A stretch of 50,012 nt of DNA. Source: Caballeronia glathei. GTDB lineage: Bacteria > Pseudomonadota > Gammaproteobacteria > Burkholderiales > Burkholderiaceae. The stretch lies in the NCBI RefSeq assembly GCF_000698595.1, contig NZ_JFHC01000062.1, forward strand, positions 1 to 50,012. Reading direction: 5' to 3'. Shown here one piece after another: positions 25,684 to 33,318 of this stretch. The notes under the pieces are model-generated. The model worked only from the letters and a program-made list of their open reading frames with translations. It was not told the origin of the DNA and did not search any database. The stretch's first letter is position 1. Each line of letters begins with the position of its first letter. Made by a program: the position numbers and the translations under genes.

Positions 25684-27507
25684 TTACACGCGAAGTCCAC
25701 GGCTCTTCAGGCGATACACCAGTTGCGGCCGGGTGATGCCGAGTGTGCGGGCAGCCGCCGAGAGGTTGCCGCCAGCTCGCTGCACGGCACTCTTGAGCAG
25801 TGCCGTTTCGATATCGTCGAGCGACGTGGGTTCCACATCCCCGCCGATACCCAGCAGCAGGCTGTTCACCTTGCGGGTCACGCGCTCCACCTCTCCGCTG
25901 CCGGTCCTGTTCGCCTGATCCAGCAGCGACCCCGACGCCGTCAGCGAACCGTCGTCGCCGATGCCGAACATCTGCGCGTCGACGGTCTCGCCGCTGATGA
26001 AGAGATGACTGATATCGATCGCGCCGCCATCGGGCGCGAGAATGACGCCGCGCTCGACGATGTTCTCCATTTCACGGATATTGCCGGGCCAGCCGTAGTT
26101 GAGCATCGCGTCGAGGGCGCGGCCGGTAAAGCCCGTGACGTCGCGCGCATGGCGCTCGCGGTACTTGCGCAGCATGTGGTTGAGCAGGATGGGCAGGTCT
26201 TCGCGGCGTTCGCGCAGTGACGGCACGCGAATCGGAAACACGTTCAGGCGAAAGTAGAGGTCTTCCCGGAAGCGGCCGGCGCGAATTTCATCTTTGAGAT
26301 CGAGATTGGTCGCTGCGACCACGCGCACGTTCACGCGCCGCGTCTGCGTGTCGCCCACGCGCTCGATCTCGCCCTCCTGAAGCGCGCGCAGCAGCTTGCC
26401 CTGCGCGGTCATGCTGAGAATGCCGATTTCATCGAGGAACAACGTGCCCCCGTTCGCGCGTTCGAAGCGGCCCGGACGGCTTTGCGTCGCGTCGGTGAAG
26501 CCGCCCTTCTCGACACCGAAGAGTTCCGATTCGACGAGCGCCTCCGGGATGGCCCCGCAGTTCACGGCAACGAACGGGCCGTCGCTGCACGCGCTGATCC
26601 TGTGCAGCGTGCGCGCGCACACTTCCTTTCCGACGCCGCTCTCGCCGAGAAAGAGCACCGTGGCCCGCGTGCGCGCGACGCGCTGGATCATGTGACAGAT
26701 CGCATTGAAGCCGGGCGATGCGCCCACCATGTTCTCGTCGCCGAAAGCGCCGGGTGCGCTCGTGCCACCGAGCGATGCGGCCGCGCGATCGCTGTGCGCA
26801 CCCGCGGCGGAAAGGCCCTGCGTGAAGGTTTGCGCCTGCATGAAGCGAAGGTCGTCGGCGGCTTCCTCGCCCCAGTCCTCGACAGGCTTGCCGATGATGC
26901 GGCACTGCGATTGACCGAGCGCCCGGCACTCCACTTCGCGATAAAGAACCGGGCGTCCCATGAATACGCTCGTGTAGCCGGCCGCATAGCCGATCTGCGT
27001 CCAGCAGACGGGCTCCGCACCGATACCGTAGATGCGTATATGCTCCTCGTCCTCCGCGCAGTTCTTCCAGACGAATTCGCCGTAGTACTTGCCGCGCTCG
27101 ACGTCGATCTCGAGCCGTACCGGCTCGACCACCGTCATGCCTTCGAGCATGTGCAACTGCGGGCCGACGGCGAACATCTCGGTGATGCTGTTATCCGGGC
27201 GGACCTTGCGCGCCAGTTCCGCATCGCGCGCGCCCGAGTGGTAGCCCATGCGCGTGAGAAGGCCCCGCGCGGCGTCGATGCCGAGGCTTTCGATCAGCTC
27301 GCGACGCATCGTGCCCACCGCGCCGGTATGGACGAGCAGCATGCGCTGGTCGTCCAGCCAGATGCGTCCATCGCCTGGCGAGAAATGCAGGCGGGACATC
27401 AGGTCCGCGATGTCGGGATATCGGAGGCTGTCCACGCACGCGCCGTTCGGCGCCACCATGGCCATCCCTTCCTTCGATTGCGCTTGTGCCTTGTCGCGGC
27501 TTGCCAT
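25684..27507 (-). CDS. dmpR: Phenol-responsive sigma-54-dependent activator (DmpR/PoxR/XylR type)
   Basis: A 607-aa activator. Residues ~15-130 are the XylR_N phenol-sensing domain (LMSRLHFSPGDGRIWLDDQRM), then a V4R domain (YTSVFMGRPVLYREVECRALG). Next comes the AAA+ domain with Walker A GESGVGKE and Walker B GGTLFLDEIG, and a C-terminal Fis helix-turn-helix (AAARTLGITRPQLVYRLKSRG). The sigma-54 contact loop reads GVEKGGFTDAT instead of the nearly invariant GAFTGA. Ligand binding releases the ATPase, which then opens sigma-54 promoters. A TTG at 27525 would add six residues; the ATG at 27507 is preferred. It is divergent from the phenol hydroxylase operon. Confidence 0.93.
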   Translation of the reverse strand: MASRDKAQAQSKEGMAMVAPNGACVDSLRYPDIADLMSRLHFSPGDGRIWLDDQRMLLVHTGAVGTMRRELIESLGIDAARGLLTRMGYHSGARDAELARKVRPDNSITEMFAVGPQLHMLEGMTVVEPVRLEIDVERGKYYGEFVWKNCAEDEEHIRIYGIGAEPVCWTQIGYAAGYTSVFMGRPVLYREVECRALGQSQCRIIGKPVEDWGEEAADDLRFMQAQTFTQGLSAAGAHSDRAAASLGGTSAPGAFGDENMVGASPGFNAICHMIQRVARTRATVLFLGESGVGKEVCARTLHRISACSDGPFVAVNCGAIPEALVESELFGVEKGGFTDATQSRPGRFERANGGTLFLDEIGILSMTAQGKLLRALQEGEIERVGDTQTRRVNVRVVAATNLDLKDEIRAGRFREDLYFRLNVFPIRVPSLRERREDLPILLNHMLRKYRERHARDVTGFTGRALDAMLNYGWPGNIREMENIVERGVILAPDGGAIDISHLFISGETVDAQMFGIGDDGSLTASGSLLDQANRTGSGEVERVTRKVNSLLLGIGGDVEPTSLDDIETALLKSAVQRAGGNLSAAARTLGITRPQLVYRLKSRGLRV

Positions 27508-27621
27508 CTGCTTCGTCTCCGACAACTTTTCGCTTCAAGGCCCAACGATAGGCGATGTTCACGCGCGGCGCAATGCTCCGCGACGATGCCCGCCAATCCG
27601 GCCATGCCGGCTAGTGGTGTG

Positions 27622-27644
27622 TTCCCTGATGCGGATTTGATCAA
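27622..27644 (+). promoter_or_regulatory. Candidate DmpR upstream activating site, right copy
   Basis: TTCCCTGATGCGGA followed by TTTGATCAA. TTGATCAA is the conserved arm of XylR/DmpR sites. It lies about 200 bp upstream of the phenol hydroxylase promoter in the dmpR-dmpK divergent region, where such sites are expected. Confidence 0.65.
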
Positions 27645-27821
27645 GCGAAAACCAGAGCGACGCGGCGCTCTTCGAGCATTTCGTCAAGCCGCTTCAGCGC
27701 GGCGTCCGCTCGCCGCACTGGCGCGCTCGACAACTTCGCGCAAGCCCAGCGGGGCGCAAGCCAGGCGCCGCAACGGTCGAGCGCACAGCACGTGCAGCAG
27801 AGGCACGACAGGTCGAGCACA

Positions 27822-27837
27822 TTGGCATGCCGATTGC
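27822..27837 (+). promoter_or_regulatory. Sigma-54 promoter of the phenol hydroxylase operon
   Basis: TTGGCATGCCGATTGC has the GG-N10-GC spacing and TTGGCA/TTGC boxes of -24/-12 promoters. The start of transcription should be near 27849, giving a leader of ~95 nt before dmpK. Dependence on the adjacent activator follows from the family. Confidence 0.8.
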
Positions 27838-27855
27838 CTTTATAGCGTCGCCATG

Positions 27856-27912
27856 CCGGATCTGAATGAAATCGTGAACAGGCAGATCCGGTCCGTTCGA
27901 GCAGGCGAACGG
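27856..27912 (+). other. Tandem hairpins in the phenol operon leader
   Basis: Hairpin 1 has perfect 9-bp arms (CCGGATCTG at 27856-27864, CAGATCCGG at 27883-27891) and an 18-nt loop. Hairpin 2 has perfect 7-bp arms (CCGTTCG at 27893-27899, CGAACGG at 27906-27912) and a 6-nt loop. Neither is followed by a T run, so they are not terminators. Their place near the 5' end of the transcript suggests mRNA stabilisation or control of translation. Confidence 0.55.
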
Positions 27913-27943
27913 GACACCCAAGCACAAGAGACAGGAGACAGCG

Positions 27944-28213
27944 ATGCCATTGCACGCGCATGCACGCACACCGCAGGATTTCGATATGACCCGTCGGTAT
28001 GTCCGCTTCCGGCACCGCCGCGACGACGGCTTCGTCGAGTTCGACTTCTCGATCGGCGACCCGGGGCTGAACGTCGAACTCGTGATGTCCTTGCGCGACT
28101 ACCAGTCGTTCTGCATCGCCAACCGCGTGATCCAGCTGACGCGCGACGAGGGCGAGGCGCTCGACCTGGAACACCTGAAATGGCGCTACGGGCAGCCTGG
28201 GCTCCCGGAGTGA
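27944..28213 (+). CDS. dmpK: Phenol hydroxylase assembly subunit P0
   Basis: An 89-aa protein equivalent to DmpK/PoxA/MphK: RRYVRFRHRRDDGFVEFDFSIGDPGLNVELV and a C-terminal LEHLKWRYGQPG. In Pseudomonas DmpK is not part of the active enzyme but is needed for growth on phenol, probably for iron loading or assembly of the oxygenase. AGGAGA precedes the ATG. It opens the six-gene operon, directly behind the structured leader. Confidence 0.9.
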   Translation: MPLHAHARTPQDFDMTRRYVRFRHRRDDGFVEFDFSIGDPGLNVELVMSLRDYQSFCIANRVIQLTRDEGEALDLEHLKWRYGQPGLPE

Positions 28214-28239
28214 CCGACATACAAAAGGAGGAGTGAATC

Positions 28240-29259
28240 ATGCAGATCGATATCAAGACGTCCACGGTTCAGCAGGTGCGCCAGACGTTCTCTCACGTAG
28301 CGCGACGGCTCGGCGCGGACAAGCCGGCGTCGCGTTACCAGGAAGCCACGCTGGAGCTGCAGCCGGAAGTGAACTTTCACTATCGGCCTCTGTGGGAACC
28401 GGAGTTCGAGATCTACGACAAGGGCCGCACGGCGATCGTCATGAGCGACTGGTACGCGTTCAAGGACCCGCGCCAGTACTACTACGGCGCGTACACGATC
28501 ACGCGTGCGCGACAGCAGGAATCGATGGAGAAGAACATCGACTTCGTCACCAGGCGGCGCCTGCTCGCCGATCTGTCCGACGAAGCCAGGACGCATATCG
28601 CCGCGCTCATGGTGCCGCTCAGGCACATCGAGTGGGCGGCCAATACGAACAACTGCTTTGTGACGGGTTACGGCTGGGGCACGGCCATCACGCAGGCGAC
28701 CATGTTCCACAGCATGGACCGGCTGGGTATTGCGCAATACCTGTCGCGCATCGGGCTGCTGCTCGACGGCAATCAGGGCACCTCTCTCGTCGAAGGCAAG
28801 GAGCGCTGGCTGCACGACCCGATGTGGCAGGGCCTGCGGCGTGTCGTCGAAGACATGATGGTCGTGAAGGACTGGTTCGAGACGTACGTCGCGCAGAACG
28901 TCGTGCTCGACGGCCTGATCTATCCGCTCGTCTACCGGCACATCGATGCGCGCATCGCTCGTCAGTACGGCCCGGGCCTCGGCTTGCTCAACGAGTTCGC
29001 GAGCACATGGTTCGACGAATCGAACCGCTGGGTCGACGCGACGTTAAAGACGGCAGCGGGCGAATCGCCTGAGAACGCAGCGCTCCTCGCACGATGGATC
29101 GCGAAGTGGCAAACGGCCGTGCTCGATGCGCTGAAGCCGCTCGCAATTGCGGGGCTCGACGACGAAGCCCATCACGCGCTGCGGGAGATCACCGAGGCAT
29201 TCGATGCGCGCATCGCGAAGCAAGGCGTGCCGCAGGATGCGGAGGCGAGCCGTGGCTGA
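28240..29259 (+). CDS. dmpL: Phenol hydroxylase oxygenase small subunit P1 (beta)
   Basis: A 339-aa subunit of the multicomponent soluble di-iron phenol hydroxylase, corresponding to DmpL/PoxB. Recognisable blocks are PEVNFHYRPLWEPEFEIYD, DWYAFKDPRQYYYGAYTITRARQQE and DGLIYPLVYRHID. It lacks the di-iron ligands and pairs with the P3 subunit in the (alpha-beta-gamma)2 oxygenase. AGGAGG lies upstream of the ATG. Its stop lies inside the next gene, with an overlap of 8 bp. Confidence 0.93.
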   Translation: MQIDIKTSTVQQVRQTFSHVARRLGADKPASRYQEATLELQPEVNFHYRPLWEPEFEIYDKGRTAIVMSDWYAFKDPRQYYYGAYTITRARQQESMEKNIDFVTRRRLLADLSDEARTHIAALMVPLRHIEWAANTNNCFVTGYGWGTAITQATMFHSMDRLGIAQYLSRIGLLLDGNQGTSLVEGKERWLHDPMWQGLRRVVEDMMVVKDWFETYVAQNVVLDGLIYPLVYRHIDARIARQYGPGLGLLNEFASTWFDESNRWVDATLKTAAGESPENAALLARWIAKWQTAVLDALKPLAIAGLDDEAHHALREITEAFDARIAKQGVPQDAEASRG

Positions 29260-29524
29260 TTCCGTATTCATCGCGTTTCAGGCGAACGACGACTCACGCC
29301 CGATCGTCGAGGCGATCGAAGCCGACAACCCGCACGCCGTCGTCAACGCGTTTCCGGCGATGGTCAAGATCGATGCGGTGGGAAAGCTCGTGATCCGGCG
29401 CGAATCGATCGAAGCGCTCATCGGACGTGACTTCGACTTGCGCGAACTGCAACTGAACCTGATCTCGCTCGGCGGCAACATCGACGAGACCGACGACGAG
29501 TTCATCCTCGAATGGAAAGCCTGA
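29252..29524 (+). CDS. dmpM: Phenol hydroxylase effector subunit P2
   Basis: A 90-aa cofactor-free effector (DmpM/PoxC, MmoB-like) that binds the oxygenase and controls substrate entry and turnover. ADSVFIAFQANDDSRPIVEAI at the N-terminus, AVVNAFPAMVKIDAVGKLVI and the GGNIDETDDEF C-terminus are typical. The start is a GTG at 29252 inside the end of dmpL, behind GGAGG; this gives the usual length and the MADSVFIA start. Confidence 0.9.
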   Translation: MADSVFIAFQANDDSRPIVEAIEADNPHAVVNAFPAMVKIDAVGKLVIRRESIEALIGRDFDLRELQLNLISLGGNIDETDDEFILEWKA

Positions 29525-29543
29525 GCGGCGACGGGAGATACAC

Positions 29544-31139
29544 ATGAGCACGAACAACGCAGCACCGAAGAAGCTTGGCATCAAGGAAAACTACGCGATG
29601 CTCACTCGCGGGCTCGGATGGGAAACCACCTATCAGCCGATGGACAAGGTCTTTCCCTACGACAGGTTCGAGGGCATCAAGGTCCACGACTGGGACAAAT
29701 GGGAAGACCCGTTTCGCCTCACGATGGACGCGTACTGGAAGTATCAGGGCGAAAAGGAACGCAAGCTCTACGCGATCATCGATGCGTTTCAGCAGAACAA
29801 CGGCCAGTTCAACGTCACTGACCCGCGCTACATCAATGCCCTGAAGCTCTTTCTGACAGGCGTGAGCCCGCTCGAATATGCGGCGCATCGCGGCTTCGCG
29901 CTGGCAGGGCGGAATTTCCGGGGCGCGGGTGCCCGCATCGCGTGCCAGATGCAGGCCATCGACGAATTGCGCCACGCGCAGACGCAGGTCCATACGATCA
30001 GCCACTACAACAAGTTCTTCAACGGTTTTCACGACTTCAAGCACATGCACGACCGTGTCTGGTACCTGTCGGTGCCGAAGTCGTATTTCGAGGACGCGAT
30101 GAGCGCCGGTCCATTCGAATTCGTGACCGCCATTTCGTTTTCGTTCGAGTATGTGCTGACCAATCTGCTGTTCATGCCGTTCATGTCGGGTGCTGCCTTC
30201 AACGGCGACATGGCGACCGTGACATTCGGCTTCTCGGCGCAGTCCGACGAATCGCGCCACATGACGCTCGGGCTGGAGGTGGTCAAGTTCCTGCTCGAAC
30301 AGGACCCGGGCAATGTGCCGATCATCCAGAAGTGGGTCGACAAATGGTTCTGGCGCGGCTATCGCTTGCTCACGCTCGTCGCGATGATGATGGACTACAT
30401 GCTGCCCAAGCGGATCATGTCGTGGCAGGAGGCGTGGGAAACCTACTTCGAGAAGAACGGCGGCGCGCTTTTCCACGACCTGGAGCGATACGGCATCCGC
30501 ATGCCGAAGTATCACGAAGTCGCGATGAAGGAGAAGGACCGCATCTCCCATGAGGCGTGGGGCATCTTCTACAACTACACGCACGCGGCCGCGCTGCATA
30601 CGTGGATTCCGTCCGACGACGAAATGAAGTGGCTCGCAGAAAAGTACCCGAAGACATTCGACACGCTATACCGTCCGCGCTTCGAATACTGGCGCGAGCA
30701 GCAGAAGGAGGGCAAGCGCTTCTACAACGACACGCTGCCGATGCTCTGCCAGGTCTGCCAGATTCCGATGGCATTCACCGAACCGGACGACCCGACCAAG
30801 ATCTGCTATCGCGAAAGCGATTACCTCGGCAACAAGTTTCACTTCTGCTCGGACGGCTGCAAGGACATCTTCGACGACGAGCCCGACAAGTACGTACAGG
30901 CGTGGATGCCGGTGCAGCAGATCTATCAGGGAAACTGCTTCGAAAAGGATGCCAACCCGGCGGCAGCGGACTTCGACCCGTTGCGTGAGGTGCTGCGCTA
31001 CTACCACATCAATGCTGGCGAGGACGGCCACGAATTCGAGGACTCTCCCGATCGCAGGAACTGGTTGCGCTGGACCGGCAAGCCGAGTCACGGGGGAGAG
31101 GAAGCGCCGGAAGCCGGGGCTGCTCAGAAGGCCGCCTGA
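29544..31139 (+). CDS. dmpN: Phenol hydroxylase oxygenase large subunit P3 (alpha)
   Basis: A 531-aa di-iron catalytic subunit (DmpN/PoxD) that hydroxylates phenol to catechol using O2. The two iron-binding motifs are present: DELRHAQ and SDESRHMTLG (E/D-E-x-R-H). The C-terminal ~80 residues hold a YHS/TRASH metal-binding domain (CQVCQIPMAFTE, YRESDYLGNKFHFCSDGCKDIF). The length is slightly above that of DmpN because of an Ala/Glu-rich tail. GGGAGA precedes the ATG. It sits 19 bp after dmpM. Confidence 0.95.
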   Translation: MSTNNAAPKKLGIKENYAMLTRGLGWETTYQPMDKVFPYDRFEGIKVHDWDKWEDPFRLTMDAYWKYQGEKERKLYAIIDAFQQNNGQFNVTDPRYINALKLFLTGVSPLEYAAHRGFALAGRNFRGAGARIACQMQAIDELRHAQTQVHTISHYNKFFNGFHDFKHMHDRVWYLSVPKSYFEDAMSAGPFEFVTAISFSFEYVLTNLLFMPFMSGAAFNGDMATVTFGFSAQSDESRHMTLGLEVVKFLLEQDPGNVPIIQKWVDKWFWRGYRLLTLVAMMMDYMLPKRIMSWQEAWETYFEKNGGALFHDLERYGIRMPKYHEVAMKEKDRISHEAWGIFYNYTHAAALHTWIPSDDEMKWLAEKYPKTFDTLYRPRFEYWREQQKEGKRFYNDTLPMLCQVCQIPMAFTEPDDPTKICYRESDYLGNKFHFCSDGCKDIFDDEPDKYVQAWMPVQQIYQGNCFEKDANPAAADFDPLREVLRYYHINAGEDGHEFEDSPDRRNWLRWTGKPSHGGEEAPEAGAAQKAA

Positions 31140-31161
31140 AACGATTCAAAGGAGACGAGAG

Positions 31162-31524
31162 ATGCCAGTTATTGCGTTGAATGAAGGCTACACGGGCGAG
31201 ATCAGGGACCGTGAAGAGAACTTTCACGGCAAGCAGTTGCTGTTCGTGGGGTGGGAGGATCACCTGATGTTCTGCGCCCCGCATTGCATTCCTGTCGAGC
31301 CATCGATGTCGTTCCGCGTACTCGCCACTGAAGTGATCGCGGCGATGTACGCGGTGCATCCCGACTGGAAGAAGGTCGATCTGCGGCAAGCCGAATGGTT
31401 CAGGTCCGGCGATGCGTTCACGCCGGATTTCGACAAGACCCTGAGGGAGAACGGCCTCGGCCACAAGGCGGTGATCCGCTTTCGCACGCCGGGCCTCACC
31501 GGCATCGGCGGATCGTGCAGCTAG
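31162..31524 (+). CDS. dmpO: Phenol hydroxylase subunit P4 (gamma)
   Basis: A 120-aa third oxygenase subunit (DmpO/PoxE): MPVIALNEGYTGEIRDREENF, LLFVGWEDHLMFCAPHCIPV, and GHKAVIRFRTPGLTGIGGSCS. It completes the (alpha-beta-gamma)2 oxygenase. AAGGAGA lies before the ATG. It is 22 bp after dmpN and 42 bp before dmpP. Confidence 0.92.
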   Translation: MPVIALNEGYTGEIRDREENFHGKQLLFVGWEDHLMFCAPHCIPVEPSMSFRVLATEVIAAMYAVHPDWKKVDLRQAEWFRSGDAFTPDFDKTLRENGLGHKAVIRFRTPGLTGIGGSCS

Positions 31525-31566
31525 GCACGTGCGGCGACCGCGAACAGGAACCAAGGAGAAGCTGCA

Positions 31567-32631
31567 ATGAGCTACCAACTGACCATCGAACCGATCGGCC
31601 AGACAATCGAAATCGGCGATGACCAGACCATTCTCGATGCCTGCATGCGCGCGGGTGTCTGGTTGCCGCACGCATGCTGTCATGGCTTGTGCGCAACGTG
31701 CAAGGTGCAGGTGCTGGATGGCGAGATCGAGCACGGGCACGCGTCGCCGTTCGCTCTGATGGATTTCGAACGCGACGAGCGCAAGTGCCTCGCATGCTGC
31801 GCGACGGCGCAGTCCGACATCACGATCGAAGCGGATGTCGACGAGGACGTCGATGCACGTCACTTTCCGGTGCGGGACCATACCGGCCGCGTGAAGGAAA
31901 CCATCGATCTGACGCCGACCATCAAGGGCATCTTCATCGAACTGGAGGGTGACGGAATCGAGTTCCAGGCCGGCCAGTACGTGAACGTGCACATTCCGGG
32001 CGAGAACATGCCGCGGGCGTTTTCGCTCGCGGACAAGCCGGCGTCCCGCACGCTGATCGAGTTGAACGTGCGGCGCGTGCCTGGAGGGAAGGGCACCGGG
32101 TACCTTCACGAAGGGCTCAAATCGGGCGACGAGATTCGTCTGAGCGGTCCGTTCGGGCGATTCTTCGTGCGCAAGTCCGACTCGCGGCCCGTGATCCTGA
32201 TCGCGGGCGGCTCCGGGTTGTCGAGTCCGAAATCGATGCTGATCGACATGCTGGAGGAGGGTGAAGAGCGGGCGATCACGCTCGTCTATGGTGCGCGCAG
32301 CCGGGCGGAACTCTACTATCACGAACTCTTTCTGGACCTTGCGTCTCGGCACGCGCACTTCACCTATGTGCCGGCGCTTTCGGACGAGGCGGCCGAATCG
32401 CCGTGGAGCGGCTTTCGGGGCTACGTCCACGATGCCGCCAAAGCACATTTCAACGGCGACTTTCGCGGCCATAAAGCCTACCTCTGCGGGCCGCCCGTGA
32501 TGATCGAAGCGGCAATCAGGACGCTCATGCAAGGACAGTTGTTCGAACGGGACATCTACACGGAGAAGTTTCTCACCAGCGCCGACGGTGCCGAAGCGCT
32601 GGCGAAGAGTCCTCTCTTCAGATCAATTTGA
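31567..32631 (+). CDS. dmpP: Phenol hydroxylase reductase P5
   Basis: A 354-aa NADH-dependent reductase (DmpP/PoxF) that passes electrons to the oxygenase. The N-terminal plant-type ferredoxin domain has its [2Fe-2S] cysteines in CCHGLCATCKV and CLACC. A FAD domain (RAFSLADKP) and an NAD domain (GGSGLSSPKSML) follow. All cofactor motifs look intact. No dmpQ-like ferredoxin or catechol dioxygenase follows, so the lower pathway is encoded elsewhere. Confidence 0.94.
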   Translation: MSYQLTIEPIGQTIEIGDDQTILDACMRAGVWLPHACCHGLCATCKVQVLDGEIEHGHASPFALMDFERDERKCLACCATAQSDITIEADVDEDVDARHFPVRDHTGRVKETIDLTPTIKGIFIELEGDGIEFQAGQYVNVHIPGENMPRAFSLADKPASRTLIELNVRRVPGGKGTGYLHEGLKSGDEIRLSGPFGRFFVRKSDSRPVILIAGGSGLSSPKSMLIDMLEEGEERAITLVYGARSRAELYYHELFLDLASRHAHFTYVPALSDEAAESPWSGFRGYVHDAAKAHFNGDFRGHKAYLCGPPVMIEAAIRTLMQGQLFERDIYTEKFLTSADGAEALAKSPLFRSI

Positions 32632-32660
32632 CTCGAACTCCCGCACTTGCAGGCAAACAG

Positions 32661-32783
32661 ATGAAATCCACGCGCGGCCTGGGCGTCACGCTCGACTGGG
32701 AGCGCATCGGGCGCCTGCGGCGCGATGCGCTGAACGCGCCCGCAACACGCAGGGGAAAGGCATCGGCCGCAAGGGGTAGATGA
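32661..32783 (+). CDS. Possible 40-aa basic peptide at the end of the phenol operon
   Basis: MKSTRGLGVTLDWERIGRLR followed by an Arg/Ala-rich tail, ending in TGA just before a terminator-like hairpin. The ribosome site is weak. No similarity is recognised. It could be a small operon member or chance. Confidence 0.25.
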   Translation: MKSTRGLGVTLDWERIGRLRRDALNAPATRRGKASAARGR

Positions 32784-32807
32784 GGATCTGGGCGGGGAAG
32801 ATCGAAC

Positions 32808-32836
32808 GAAAGCGCATCTAAACAGGCGCGCTTTTC
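32808..32836 (+). terminator. Probable Rho-independent terminator of dmpKLMNOP
   Basis: Arms GAAAGCGC (32808-32815) and GCGCTTTTC (32828-32836) pair over 7 bp with a 12-nt loop, ending in TTTT. It lies 177 bp after dmpP. The T tract is short and inside the stem edge, so strength is uncertain. Confidence 0.5.
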
Positions 32837-32973
32837 AATCTGATTCCCCAATCCCCTGGGGCGCTATATTTCCATTCTTCGTCCAGCACGACAGGATTCA
32901 GGCGATCTGGTGACGGTCGGGAATTCCGCACCTTTCTCGCGCATGACCTATTCGGCTGCGAGCGTGGGGTCCA

Positions 32974-33005
32974 ATTTATCGAGCTTTTTTAATGGTCCGA
33001 TAAAT
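32974..33005. repeat. Perfect 8-bp inverted repeat in AT-rich region
   Basis: ATTTATCG (32974-32981) and CGATAAAT (32998-33005) flank 16 bases containing T6. A related AATTTATC lies near 33206. It may be an operator for the unknown gene at 33319 or a structural element. The rest of 32837-33318 has no gene. Confidence 0.4.
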
Positions 33006-33318
33006 GTCGATCTCCCACGTGGCTTGCGAAGCAGAGGTAATGCGGTCAATCGGCCCGGAACATGCAGACATCAAATCGGCGGCGTTTGAAGCGAGGACGG
33101 AAGCGCGAATGGTGTGAGACATCCGCGAAAACCCATCGTATTAATATTTTCGAAAGCGAACCCCAATTGTATTTTCAAATGCTTTTTAGCCATCCTGAAT
33201 CCGAATTTATCAATCATCTGAAGGTGAAAGCTCACTGAAAATATCCTATGCTGTCAGGCGTCGATCCGGTTGTGACGGAGCGTAAGCGTCAGCGAAGAAT
33301 AACTCCCGAGGAGTATGC

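Noticed and set aside
26482..28236. A 584-codon plus-strand frame across dmpR and the phenol operon leader
   Set aside because: It is antisense to dmpR and then runs through the sigma-54 promoter and hairpins; no ribosome site or domain. The MPDLNEIVNRQ segment at 27853 belongs to the leader and has no ribosome site.
29502..32532. Long minus-strand frames (365 and 507 codons) opposite dmpN-dmpP
   Set aside because: They are antisense to well-conserved phenol hydroxylase genes.
27944..32631. The phenol hydroxylase operon itself as a new system
   Set aside because: All six subunits match the known DmpKLMNOP/PoxABCDEF enzyme in order and motif; the novelty lies in its regulator and the duplicated control module.
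32985..32990. T6 run in the 32974-33005 inverted repeat as a terminator
   Set aside because: The T run is in the loop and not after the stem, so it cannot act as a Rho-independent terminator.
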